Assembly: GCF_004363655.1 (NCBI RefSeq)
Contig: NZ_SNZH01000006.1
Span: forward strand, 248,001 to 312,000
Reading direction: 5' to 3'
Source: Tahibacter aquaticus
GTDB lineage: Bacteria; Pseudomonadota; Gammaproteobacteria; Xanthomonadales; Rhodanobacteraceae
Length of the DNA stretch: 64,000 nt
In this document: piece after piece, positions 56,172-64,000 of the stretch
Layout: each line of letters opens with the position of its first letter
Numbering within the stretch: the first letter of the stretch is position 1
Translations under genes and position numbers: made by a program
The notes under the pieces: generated by a model
What the model was told of the DNA's origin: nothing
What the model saw: only the letters and a program-made list of their open reading frames with translations
Database searches by the model: none

Positions 56172-58682
56172 TCAGCGCGAACGGCGCGGTGTTCCCGGCA
56201 GCGACTGGCGTAGACCGTAAAGCGCGCGCCAGGGATCGGACTTGCGCCGCCGGATCTTCTGCAGCGCAGTGGCGATGGTATAGGCGTCGCCGCCGCGCAG
56301 GCGCGCCAGTTCGTTCCATTCCAGCGGCATTGCCACGGGCGCGCCGGGGCGTGCCCGCAGCGAGTACGAAGCGACCGAGGTGGCACCGCGGCTGTTGCGC
56401 AGCCAGTCGATGAAGATGCGGCCCTTGCGCTTGCTTTTGCCGGCGACGCTGACGAAGGTTTCGGGCCGCTCGGCCGCGAGCGTGACGGCAAGGTCTTGCG
56501 CGAAGCGCTTGGCCTGCGCCCAGGCTGCCGGCGGTGCCAGCGGCACGACCAAGTGCAGGCCCTTGCCGCCGGAGGTGCGCAGGAAGGCGCGCAGTCCTAC
56601 GCCATCGAGGACATCGCGCACGGTGCGCGCGGCGGCCTTGACCTCGCGCCAGGGCACAGACGCGTCCGGATCGAGGTCGAATACGATGCGGTCCGCATGC
56701 TCCTGATCGTCGGCCTGCGCGCCCCACGGATGAAATTCGATCACGTTCATCTGCACCAGCTGCAGCAGTCCGGTGGCGTCGTCGACGGCGAGGTAGTCCT
56801 TGCTGGCGTTTTTCTCGCGCACCTTCACCGCGTGCACGCGATCGCCCCAGCCCTTGCCTGCATGCTTCTGGAAGAAGCAGGTGCTGGCGATGCCGTCGGG
56901 ACAGCGCAGCACCGACAACGGCCGGCCGGCAATCTCGGCCAATAGCAGCGGTGCCACGGCGGCGTAGTAGTCGGCGACGTGTTGCTTGGTGATGCCGTCG
57001 GCGGGGAACACGCTGCGTTCGGGATGCGTCAGGCGCACCGCGTCCGGTGCGCCGGCGGTGGTTGCCGGGGCAGCGGTGGGCTTGCTCCGCTTCGCCGTGC
57101 GTGCGGTGGCGGAACGCAGATCGTCGGGCGATGTTTCCTCGCGCAGGCCTTTGAGTGCGCCCTGGCGTATCAGTCCCTGTCTACCTGTGCCCTGGTGGTG
57201 GATCTCCACGACCAGTTCCGGGCACACCCAGCTCGCGCGTTGCAGATCGGGCTTTTCGATCAGTGTGGTTTCCACCGGCGCTGTGTCCACGCGCAGGGCT
57301 TCCAGGCGCTTGCGCAATGTGCGCAGCAGCGCGTCGCCGAAACCGGAGCCGACGCGCCCGGCGTATTCGAGTCCGTGGGCGCCGGCACGGGCGAGCAGCA
57401 GCGCGCCTATGCCGACCCGGCTGCCGCGGGGCTGGGTATAGCCGACTACGACGAACTCGTCCGAGGGCCGCGACTTGGTCTTGACCCAGTCGCCGTTGCG
57501 CTCGCCGCGGTAGGGACTGTCGGCGCGCTTGCTGATGATGCCTTCGAGCCCGGCGCGCACGGCCTGGGCGAACACCGCAGGCCCGTCGCCGCGGTGATGG
57601 GTGGAATAGCGCAGCGGCGCCTGCGGCCGCTGCTGCAGCAGGTTTTCCAGTTGCGCCTTGCGCTGGAGCAGCGGCAGCTCGCGCAGCGAACGGCCGTCGA
57701 GGTAGGGCAGGTCGAACAGCATCAGCACGAGGCTGGACGTATCGCCTGCGGACAGCGCGGCCTGCAGTGCGTTGAAATTGTCGCGGCCCTTGCGCAGCGC
57801 AATCAGCTCGCCGTCGAACTGTGCCGAGGTCGGTGCCAGCGCACGCAGCGCCGCGGCGATGCCGGGCACTTTGTCGGTCCATTCGATGCCGTTGCGCGAC
57901 CACAGCCGCGCCTTGCCGCGCTGCACCGTGGCGACCAGGCGGTAGCCGTCCCATTTCGCTTCGTGCAGCCACGCGTCGCCGGCCGGAGCCTGCTCCTGCA
58001 CGCGGCACAGCTGCGGCGCGAACGCGCCTGTGCTCAATGGCGCTTTTTGTCCCACGGCTGATACGGTTTTCCTTGTGGACTTTTTGCCATTTTCCTTGGC
58101 CGCCCGCGGCTGCGCCGCCGCTGTCGTTTCCTTCCACACCGACTTGCGCTCGTGCAGCGGAATAGGGCGGTCGGAATGCGGATCGACGAAGTCGTCTGCC
58201 TCGCGCGGGCCGGCATAGCTGTCGCGGTGCTTGATCAGCAGCCACTGCGGCTTGCCGCTGTTGCGGCGCGTGCGCACCAGCACCCAGGAGCCGCGCAGGA
58301 TGTCGCCGTGCAGCGAGAACTTCAGTTCGCCCTTGGCCAGGCCGCTGCGCACGCTGCCTTCGGGTTGCCAGGTGCCGCTGTCGAAGACGTCGACGTGGCC
58401 GGCCCCGTAGTTGCCTGCGGGAATGTCGCCTTCGAAGGTCGCGTAGGAAACCGGATGGTCTTCCACTTCGACAGCCATGCGCTTGACCGTGGGGTCGAAG
58501 CTGGGGCCCTTGGGCACGGCCCAGCTCTTCAGCGTGCCGCCGTGTTCCAGGCGGAAATCGTAGTGGCGATGGGAAGCGTGGTGCAGCTGCACGACGAAGA
58601 TGCCGTGCCCCGTCTTGCCGCCTTCGGCCGGTTCCGGTGTCTGCTGGAAATTGCGCTTGCGTTTGTAGGTGGCGAGTCCCAT
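56172..58682 (-). CDS. ligD: Multidomain DNA ligase D (end joining)
   Basis: 836 residues with the Pseudomonas domain order. The phosphoesterase domain (residues 1-195) has FVVQLHHASHRHYDFRLEHGG; the ATP-dependent ligase domain (about 215-530) has the nucleotidyl motif EAKWDGYRL and EGIISKR; the primase-polymerase domain (about 545-836) has FDLDPD and SGGKGLHLVVPL. It seals and remodels double-strand ends with Ku. ATG 58682 is chosen because AAGGA stands six bases before it; the ATG two codons earlier overlaps that site. It lies 21 bp after ku. Confidence 0.95.
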   Translation of the reverse strand: MGLATYKRKRNFQQTPEPAEGGKTGHGIFVVQLHHASHRHYDFRLEHGGTLKSWAVPKGPSFDPTVKRMAVEVEDHPVSYATFEGDIPAGNYGAGHVDVFDSGTWQPEGSVRSGLAKGELKFSLHGDILRGSWVLVRTRRNSGKPQWLLIKHRDSYAGPREADDFVDPHSDRPIPLHERKSVWKETTAAAQPRAAKENGKKSTRKTVSAVGQKAPLSTGAFAPQLCRVQEQAPAGDAWLHEAKWDGYRLVATVQRGKARLWSRNGIEWTDKVPGIAAALRALAPTSAQFDGELIALRKGRDNFNALQAALSAGDTSSLVLMLFDLPYLDGRSLRELPLLQRKAQLENLLQQRPQAPLRYSTHHRGDGPAVFAQAVRAGLEGIISKRADSPYRGERNGDWVKTKSRPSDEFVVVGYTQPRGSRVGIGALLLARAGAHGLEYAGRVGSGFGDALLRTLRKRLEALRVDTAPVETTLIEKPDLQRASWVCPELVVEIHHQGTGRQGLIRQGALKGLREETSPDDLRSATARTAKRSKPTAAPATTAGAPDAVRLTHPERSVFPADGITKQHVADYYAAVAPLLLAEIAGRPLSVLRCPDGIASTCFFQKHAGKGWGDRVHAVKVREKNASKDYLAVDDATGLLQLVQMNVIEFHPWGAQADDQEHADRIVFDLDPDASVPWREVKAAARTVRDVLDGVGLRAFLRTSGGKGLHLVVPLAPPAAWAQAKRFAQDLAVTLAAERPETFVSVAGKSKRKGRIFIDWLRNSRGATSVASYSLRARPGAPVAMPLEWNELARLRGGDAYTIATALQKIRRRKSDPWRALYGLRQSLPGTPRRSR

Positions 58683-58703
58683 CGGCATTCCTTGGCAGTG
58701 TCG

Positions 58704-59576
58704 CTACGAGGCCTTGCGCCGTCCTGCTGCCTTGCGGCTGCTTTTCTTGGCGGCGGGTTTCTTCGCCGCTGACTTCGTCGCCGGGGTGCGCTTGTTGTCG
58801 GCCAGGCTTTGTTTGAGCAAGGAGACGAAATCGACCACGTTGGTCGCCTTTTCCTCGGGCGCTTCGTGCTCGGTTTCGAGGTCTACCGTCTTCTTGTTTT
58901 TCAGGCGCTGGTCGATGACCTTCTGCAGCCGTTCGCGGAATTCATCGCGGAAGTCGTCGGGCTTCCACTCGCCCGACAGCGACTCGACCAGTTTCTCGGC
59001 CATGGCCAGTTCGTTGCGGCTGACGCGCTGGGCCGTGGCTGGCAGCGGAAATTCCTCGGGTGCGATGACTTCGGCCGGATAGCGCAGCAGGTTCATCAGC
59101 AGGGCCTTGCCGCGCGGTATCACGGCGCAGAGGTGCTCGCGCGTGCGGATGACGACGCGGCCTATGCCGATGCGTCCGGTCTTCTCCAGCGTCTGGCGCA
59201 GCAGCACGTAGCCTTTCTCGGCGCGCTTGCCCGGTATGAGGTAGTAGGGTTTTTCGAAATATTCCGGGCCTATTGCTGTCGCATCGACGAAGGTTTCCAG
59301 GTCGATGGTCTCGTGGCTCTCGGGCGCGGCGGACTTGATGTCCTGCGGCTCCAGCACGACGTAGCTGCCCTTGCGGTATTCGTAGGCCTTGACGATGTCC
59401 TTCCACGGCACCTCGCGGCCGGTATCTGCGTTGACGCGCTCGTAGCGCACCGGTTTCTTGTTGCGCGCGTCGAGCATGCGGAAATGCAGGTCCACGCTGC
59501 GCTGGCCGCTCATCACCGCGACGGGAATGTGCAGCAGGCCGAATGACAGCGTGCCGTTCCAGATCGGTCTTGCCAT
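58704..59576 (-). CDS. ku: Ku protein (non-homologous end joining)
   Basis: 290 residues. A bacterial Ku core (WNGTLSFGLLHIPVAVMSG, YFEKPYYLIPGKRAEKGYVLL, IGRVVIRTREHLCAVIPRG) is followed by a helical LigD-interacting region and a lysine/alanine-rich tail (KSAAKKPAAKKSSRKAAGRR) that probably binds DNA. It forms a ring on DNA ends and recruits LigD. It is co-directional with topoisomerase IB (77 bp upstream) and ligD. Confidence 0.95.
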   Translation of the reverse strand: MARPIWNGTLSFGLLHIPVAVMSGQRSVDLHFRMLDARNKKPVRYERVNADTGREVPWKDIVKAYEYRKGSYVVLEPQDIKSAAPESHETIDLETFVDATAIGPEYFEKPYYLIPGKRAEKGYVLLRQTLEKTGRIGIGRVVIRTREHLCAVIPRGKALLMNLLRYPAEVIAPEEFPLPATAQRVSRNELAMAEKLVESLSGEWKPDDFRDEFRERLQKVIDQRLKNKKTVDLETEHEAPEEKATNVVDFVSLLKQSLADNKRTPATKSAAKKPAAKKSSRKAAGRRKAS

Positions 59577-59653
59577 GGTGTACTCCGCCTTTGCCAGTGG
59601 AATGCCGCTGCCGCGCGAGCACAGCAGCTGCGCCAGCTGCTGCAAGGTTTGTG

Positions 59654-60682
59654 CTACGCGCCACCGCGCCGGCGCACGGCCTTGAGATAGCTCAGCAGCA
59701 CGCGTTCGCTGCGGCTCAGGCCGGCGTGTGCGCGCTGCAGCCGCGCCTGCGCCTTGCGGCCCAGCGTGTGCAGCGCAGGATCGGTCGCCGCGAGCAGGGC
59801 TGGATGCACGTACATGCGCCGGCACACGGCCGGCGTATTGCCCAGGTCGGCGGCGGCCGCGACCACGGCCTGCTGCAGCACGGCCGCATTGACTGGCCCG
59901 TCGCCGGCGAACAGCGCCTCGGCCACGCGCACGCTGGCCGACCAGGTGCGGAAGTCCTTGGCCGTGTAGTCCTCGCCCATGACGGCGCGGATATAGGCAT
60001 TCACGTCGCCCGAGCTGACGCGCTTGCGCCGGCCCGCATCGAGGTACTGGAACAGGTGCTGGCCCGGCAGATCCTGGCAGCGGCGGATCAGCCGCGCCAG
60101 CGCGGCATCCTCGAAGTCCAGTACCTGGGCCTGTTTCGACTTGCCGCGAAAGGCCAGGCGAATGCGATCGCCGCGCACGCGTACATGGCGCGTGCGCAAG
60201 GTGCTGGCGCCGTAGGAACCGTTGTCCCTGGCATAGGATTCGTTGCCCACGCGCAGGCGTGCGCGGTCGAGCAGGCGCACGACCGCGGCCAGCACGCGTT
60301 CGCGCACCGCGCCGCGTTCGCGCAGATCCTGTGCCACGCGCCGGCGCAGCGCCGGCAGGCGCGCGGCGAAGTCCAGGCTGCGCTGGAACTTGACCTCGTC
60401 GCGCCGGGCACGCCAGTCGGCGTGATAGCGGTATTGCTTGCGCCCGCGCGCGTCGCGCGCCGTGGCCTGGATATGGCCGCGGCGATGCGGGCATATCCAC
60501 ACGTCTTCATACGCCGGCGGAATCGCCAGCGCGCGGATGCGGGCGAGTTCGCGCGGATTGACGATACGGCGGCCGCGCCGGTCGACGTAGTCGAAGCGGC
60601 TGCCACGACGCCGGCGCTGCCAGCCGGGCTCGCTGTCGCTCACATAGACCAGTCCTGCCTTGCGTGCGGTCTTGTCTGTCAT
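59654..60682 (-). CDS. DNA topoisomerase IB (poxvirus-like)
   Basis: 342 residues. It relaxes supercoils through a 3'-phosphotyrosine intermediate. The catalytic Tyr291 lies in NTPAVCRRMYVHPALL; other active-site residues sit in RLRVGNESYARDNGSYGAST, FRGKSK and KDFRTWSASV. The N-terminal beta domain has NPRELARIRALAIPPAYEDVW. Bacterial versions resemble poxvirus enzymes. The position directly upstream of ku and ligD suggests a shared transcript and a possible role in end repair. Confidence 0.92.
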   Translation of the reverse strand: MTDKTARKAGLVYVSDSEPGWQRRRRGSRFDYVDRRGRRIVNPRELARIRALAIPPAYEDVWICPHRRGHIQATARDARGRKQYRYHADWRARRDEVKFQRSLDFAARLPALRRRVAQDLRERGAVRERVLAAVVRLLDRARLRVGNESYARDNGSYGASTLRTRHVRVRGDRIRLAFRGKSKQAQVLDFEDAALARLIRRCQDLPGQHLFQYLDAGRRKRVSSGDVNAYIRAVMGEDYTAKDFRTWSASVRVAEALFAGDGPVNAAVLQQAVVAAAADLGNTPAVCRRMYVHPALLAATDPALHTLGRKAQARLQRAHAGLSRSERVLLSYLKAVRRRGGA

Positions 60683-61031
60683 GCCGCCATAGTGCAGATG
60701 CGGCGTGAACGAAATATCCAGGCACGGGCATCGGCCTGGACGCAGCGGGCAATGCGCACTGCCTGGCGCTGCGGCAGCGCAGGCTGCACGATCCTGCGGG
60801 GGGCTGCGTGCGGGTTGGCAGCGAGGACGATGCCATCGACATTCCGCTGCGGCGCGGCCGCCACGCCGTACACAAGGCCAGCACGCTGTTGCGCACGGCG
60901 ACGCTGTTTCCACAAAACAACTTCAGTCCGGCCTTCTCCTGGGGCGGAACTTCGCCGCGCCGCGAGACGGCCTGTCGTATAACGGCTTCAAGCCATTGCA
61001 GCGGGAACAAATAGCATTCTGTCAGGCGCTT
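60683..61031. other. Spacer of about 350 bp without a recognised gene
   Basis: Between topoisomerase IB (start at 60682) and greB (end at 61032), both on the minus strand. The plus-strand frame from ATG 60808 (68 codons) has no family features, and other open frames are GC-skew shadows. It presumably contains the promoter of the topoisomerase-ku-ligD unit and the end of greB; no hairpin stands out. Confidence 0.4.
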
Positions 61032-61532
61032 TCAGCCTTCGTAGCTGACGTCGACAATCACAAAACTCGCCCGCCCTCCCGGCAGCTCGGCGCTGAATTC
61101 GTCGTCGATGCGCTTGCGCAGCGCGGCGCGGGCGAGCGGGGAGTCGATGCTGATCCAGCCCAGCGGGGCATCTGTTTCGTCGGGGCCGACGATGCGGTAG
61201 CGGTGTTCGGTGCCGCTGTCGTCTTCCAGCACGATCCAGGCGCCGAAGTAGATCGCCTTTCGGTCGGTCGGGGCGTCCGGGCCGATCTTCAGGCATTGCA
61301 GGCGCTTGCCCAGGTAGCGCACGCGCCGGTCGATCTCGCCGAGTTGCTTTTTCCTATAGGTATACTCGGCGTTCTCCGAGCGGTCGCCTTCGGCCGCCGC
61401 GGCGGCCAGGGCGCGCACGACTTCGGGGCGGCGTTCGCGCCAGAGGTGGTCCAGTTCGATCTTGAGCTTGTCGTGTCCGGCGCGCGTGATCAGCGCGGTG
61501 GATGCGGCCTGGGGTGGACGCCAGCGTCCCAT
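61032..61532 (-). CDS. greB: Transcription elongation factor GreB
   Basis: 166 residues from ATG 61532 (a TTG two codons earlier is possible). An N-terminal antiparallel coiled coil with acidic tip ([30 protein letters not shown]) and a C-terminal FKBP-like domain ([36 protein letters not shown]) are clear. It stimulates transcript cleavage in backtracked RNA polymerase. The linker [20 protein letters not shown] favours GreB over GreA. Confidence 0.93.
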   Translation of the reverse strand: MGRWRPPQAASTALITRAGHDKLKIELDHLWRERRPEVVRALAAAAAEGDRSENAEYTYRKKQLGEIDRRVRYLGKRLQCLKIGPDAPTDRKAIYFGAWIVLEDDSGTEHRYRIVGPDETDAPLGWISIDSPLARAALRKRIDDEFSAELPGGRASFVIVDVSYEG

Positions 61533-61613
61533 CGGCAATTACCCGTAGATGATGTGCGTGGCCGCTATTGTGGCGGTTTGGCCGCGCCAGGAAAGCCCGC
61601 CCTCATGGCCGCG

Positions 61614-61641
61614 TTGCGGCGGCCTGGCCGCGGCGTAGAAT
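61614..61641 (+). promoter_or_regulatory. Candidate promoter of the rhomboid gene
   Basis: TTGCGG (61614..61619) and TAGAAT (61636..61641) are separated by 16 bp, 27 bp before the start codon. Confidence 0.45.
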
Positions 61642-61668
61642 CCGCGCTTCGTTCCGGGGGGAATCCGC

Positions 61669-63141
61669 TTGCTTATCCTGCCGCTGCACCGGCCGTTCAA
61701 CCGCGCCAATTTTCCGTTCGCGACCATTGCCCTGGTGCTGGTCAACGCCTTCGTGTTCTTTTTCCTGCAGAGCCAGGACGAGGCGGCCGGCGAACGCGCC
61801 CTGCGCTATTACCAGCAGGCGCAGCTGGGCCGGGTGGAGTTGCCGGTCTATCGCGAATGGCTGGCGCAGCACCCGGATGCGCGGCGGCAACAGCTGCTGG
61901 AGCAGTACGGCGAGATGCCGGCACTGACGGTGCAGCTGATCCAGAGCGATGCGGATTTCCTGGAGGCACTGCGCGCCGACCGCCTGGTCACCGCGGAGAA
62001 CGCGCACTACGCCAGCTGGAAGGAAGGCCGCAGCGAATTCGACCGGCTGTGGCAGCGGCGTTTTACCGAGCGGCATCAGCTGCAGTATTCCGGGTTCTCG
62101 CCGGCGCGCCTGTTCACTTCGATGTTCCTGCACGGCGATTTCGGCCATCTGCTGGGCAATATGGTGTTCCTCGTCATGCTCGGCCTGCTGGTCGAAGGGG
62201 CGCTGGGTTCGGCCCTGTTCCTCGCCGTCTATCTGCTGGGTGGGCTGGGCGGATCGCTGGTGTCACTGGCCTTGCACTGGGGCGAGCCCGGCGGCGCGCT
62301 GGGTGCGTCCGGTGCGATTGCTGCGCTGATGGGCGCGTACTGCGTGCTGTGGGGACTGCGCAAGGTACGGGTGTTCTGGTGGGCTTTTGTCGTCTTCGAT
62401 TATTCGCGCATCGCGGCCTTGTGGCTGTTGCCGTTCTGGCTGGGCTGGGAGCTGTTCAACCTGCTCGCCAACCCCGATGCAGGCATCGGCTTCGACGCGC
62501 ATGCGGGCGGTATCGCCAGTGGCGCGCTGCTGGCCTGGGGCGTGCGTGCGATGGGCTGGGAACGGCGCGAATTCCTCGACGAAGACGAAAAGGCCGACCA
62601 GGCCAAGGCGCAGCAGGACGGCCTGGAGTTGGCCCTGCAGCATCTGGGCCGGCTGGAAGTCGCCCCGGCGCGCAAGTTGCTGGAGCCGCTGGACCGCGCC
62701 GGGCCGCCGTCGCTGGATGTGCGCATCGCGCTGTACCGCTGCGCGCGTTACGCCAAGTTGCCGGCTGCCATGCGCGATGCCTTGCAGCGTGTGCTGGAAT
62801 TGCCGCTGGCCGATGCGGCGGCGGTGCGCAAGGTCAAGGCCGTCATCGACGACTACCTCAAGGTGGATGCCGACGGTCTGGTACTGCAGCCGGCGCAGTC
62901 GCTGCAGCTGGCGCGGGCCTGGCTGCGCATCGGCGCCGACAAGGACGCGGAACCGCTGCTGCGCGAGCTGGGCCAGCGCCTGCCGGATCATCCGGGCCTG
63001 GCCGAGCTGTGTTGGCAGGTGGCGCAGCGCGCCCGCGAAGGCTCGGCCGACTGGCGCGCGCGGCTGGAACTGATCGTGCGGCATTGCCCGCGCAGCGAGC
63101 TGGCGCCGAAGGCGCAGTTCCTGCTCAGCCAGACGCCTTAG
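61669..63141 (+). CDS. Rhomboid intramembrane serine protease with a long C-terminal domain
   Basis: 490 residues from TTG 61669 after a GGGGG-type ribosome site. Six membrane spans are readable; the catalytic Ser214 lies in GALGASGAIAALMG, His278 in FDAHAGGIASG and the oxyanion Asn164 in GHLLGNMVFL. A charged loop of about 110 residues separates span 1 from the core. The C-terminal 190 residues are soluble and helical with TPR-like texture (ALQHLGRLEVAPARKLLEPL). It cleaves membrane proteins in the plane of the inner membrane; substrates are unknown. Confidence 0.9.
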   Translation: MLILPLHRPFNRANFPFATIALVLVNAFVFFFLQSQDEAAGERALRYYQQAQLGRVELPVYREWLAQHPDARRQQLLEQYGEMPALTVQLIQSDADFLEALRADRLVTAENAHYASWKEGRSEFDRLWQRRFTERHQLQYSGFSPARLFTSMFLHGDFGHLLGNMVFLVMLGLLVEGALGSALFLAVYLLGGLGGSLVSLALHWGEPGGALGASGAIAALMGAYCVLWGLRKVRVFWWAFVVFDYSRIAALWLLPFWLGWELFNLLANPDAGIGFDAHAGGIASGALLAWGVRAMGWERREFLDEDEKADQAKAQQDGLELALQHLGRLEVAPARKLLEPLDRAGPPSLDVRIALYRCARYAKLPAAMRDALQRVLELPLADAAAVRKVKAVIDDYLKVDADGLVLQPAQSLQLARAWLRIGADKDAEPLLRELGQRLPDHPGLAELCWQVAQRAREGSADWRARLELIVRHCPRSELAPKAQFLLSQTP

Positions 63142-63193
63142 CGCCTGACAGCGTGCAATACGCTGCCGGTGGCCGTGGCTTGGCTTGGCTTGG

Positions 63194-63217
63194 AGCCCTC
63201 CCTTGACGGGGAGGGCT
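63194..63217. terminator. Hairpin terminator
   Basis: AGCCCTCCC (63194..63202) pairs perfectly with GGGAGGGCT (63209..63217) around a six-base loop, between the convergent rhomboid and VOC genes. It is preceded by a short TTGGC direct repeat. Confidence 0.55.
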
Positions 63218-63293
63218 AGACACCCGGTAGCTTGGCGATGGTGTCAGACGCTCTCAGGCACGCTGGGGATCAGCCGCTGCCGGCGTGTTCCGG

Positions 63294-63689
63294 TCAGCTC
63301 TGGAATTGTGCAAAGGTGACAAAGTGGCCGCCGGGCTCGCGGTAGCCGATCTCGTTCGAGCCGTAGAACGTGGTGCGCCGTTCCAGCACGACTTCGCAAC
63401 CCTGCAAGGCGGCGATCACCGCGTCCAGGTCGGCTACTTCGACGAACAGCCAGGTCTTGTCGCCGTCGAACTGGCGCGCGTAGGCGGCGGCGTCGTCTTC
63501 CAGCGAGGCCACGCTCTGCAGCATCACCTCGACCGCGTCCTTGCGCAGGATGACGAAGCCCAGGCGGTCGCCGTGCGGCACTTCGGCAATCACGGGGAAG
63601 CCCAGGCGGTCGCGCCAGAATTCCAGGCTGGGTTCAATGGCGTCGACGAACAGGACCGGTGTGCTGCGGCGAATGACGGGTGTGGACAT
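63294..63689 (-). CDS. VOC/glyoxalase-like protein
   Basis: 131 residues with the vicinal oxygen chelate pattern: paired beta-alpha-beta-beta-beta modules (TPVLFVDAIEPSLEFWRDRLGF, then KTWLFVEVADLDAVIAALQG) ending in YREPGGHFVTFAQF. Family members include glyoxalase-type enzymes and bleomycin-resistance proteins; metal ligands cannot be assigned firmly. It is divergent from the cation efflux gene. Confidence 0.85.
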   Translation of the reverse strand: MSTPVIRRSTPVLFVDAIEPSLEFWRDRLGFPVIAEVPHGDRLGFVILRKDAVEVMLQSVASLEDDAAAYARQFDGDKTWLFVEVADLDAVIAALQGCEVVLERRTTFYGSNEIGYREPGGHFVTFAQFQS

Positions 63690-63769
63690 GGGTTTCTGTC
63701 TTCCGGTGGAGGGGGCGGCCGATGATAAACTCGGCCTTCTGTCACCGGGGCATCAGCAGGGAGTTGGAG

Positions 63770-64000
63770 ATGGCTGGAAAAGCGGATTCGGTAAAGACGA
63801 TCTTTTATGCCCTGGGCGCCAACTTCGCGATCTTCGTCGCCAAGCTGGTTGCAGCGATCATCACCGGGTCTGGTTCCATGCTCGCCGAAGCGGTGCATTC
63901 GCTGGCCGATTGCGGCAACCAGGGCCTGCTGCTGCTCGGTCTCAAGCGCGCCAAGGCGCCACCGTCGCCGGATTTTCCGCTGGGCTTCGGCAAGGCCATC
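63770..64000 (+). CDS. Cation diffusion facilitator transporter (5' part)
   Basis: The first 77 codons are in the window. MAGKADSVKTIFYALGANFA starts the first membrane helix; GSGSMLAEAVHSLADCGNQG carries the family's second-helix metal-site pattern (HSxxD). Family members export zinc, iron, manganese or cobalt in exchange for protons. GGGAG precedes the ATG. The gene continues to the right. Confidence 0.85.
   Translation, partial: MAGKADSVKTIFYALGANFAIFVAKLVAAIITGSGSMLAEAVHSLADCGNQGLLLLGLKRAKAPPSPDFPLGFGKAI

Noticed and set aside
60808-61014. Possible 68-residue gene between topoisomerase IB and greB
   Set aside because: No ribosome site, no hydrophobic or conserved segment, and composition similar to other shadow frames.

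Overview
The window is high-GC DNA from one chromosome, packed with mostly single-copy housekeeping genes. The gene content (roxA beside purB, metG followed by rnfA/rnfB, Mrp-dcd, slyX-DUF2058, ABC-F, rimO, greB) and the abundance of Xaa-CTERM-like surface proteins suggest a gammaproteobacterium of the Xanthomonadales/Lysobacterales, perhaps near Rhodanobacteraceae. This assignment is an inference from gene content, not a database match. I see no rRNA, tRNA, CRISPR array, prophage or transposase gene.

Layout. 0-5.5 kb: purB-roxA-(GNAT start) on the minus strand, divergent from fumC and a secreted proline-rich protein. 5.5-8.1 kb: a GntR-controlled ABC exporter operon with a clear promoter and palindromic operator. 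8.2-12.5 kb: a periplasmic peroxidase, then yheS-type ABC-F and a fused ATP sulfurylase/APS kinase. 12.9-17.2 kb: FkpA-like isomerase, UDP-glucose dehydrogenase, GDP-mannose dehydratase, slyX, DUF2058. 17.3-24.3 kb: a secreted protein of unknown function, a YbjQ-YbjQ-M48 protease operon, a DUF5672 protein, a decayed YbjQ copy, an ATPase-like protein and a class III aminotransferase. 24.5-30.3 kb: ABC exporter plus DesK/DesR-like two-component pair and a large envelope protein. 30.3-36.4 kb: queA and tgt (queuosine tRNA modification) separated by a 680-bp intergenic stretch full of hairpins, then rnfB, rnfA and metG. 36.4-41.7 kb: lipoprotein, Mrp/ApbC, dcd, two ExbD-domain-like small envelope proteins separated by a MITE-like palindrome, a MalM-like protein and a secreted protein. 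41.8-47.7 kb: eight co-directional genes for 5-oxoproline metabolism, nearly all linked by start/stop overlaps. 47.8-52.3 kb: a TPR-GGDEF cyclase, rimO and DUF3025. 52.3-56.2 kb: an accessory island with truncated cell-surface protein fragments, a 21-bp tandem repeat and an intact beta-propeller surface protein. 56.2-60.7 kb: topoisomerase IB-Ku-LigD, a bacterial end-joining operon. 61.0-64.0 kb: greB, rhomboid protease, a VOC protein and the start of a cation efflux gene.

How the genes work together. The best-supported functional unit is the 5-oxoproline operon: Pcp releases pyroglutamate from peptides, PxpABC opens the ring with ATP, and DUF969/DUF979 are likely the membrane transporter. 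Fumarate released by PurB can be hydrated by FumC next door. Ku and LigD form a two-gene end-joining pathway, with topoisomerase IB directly upstream. Points deserving a second look are the RnfA lacking its conserved iron-ligating cysteines, the hairpin series with a shared loop upstream of tgt, the MITE-like element at 39.4 kb, the decayed YbjQ copy, and the 52-56 kb graveyard of surface-protein ends.
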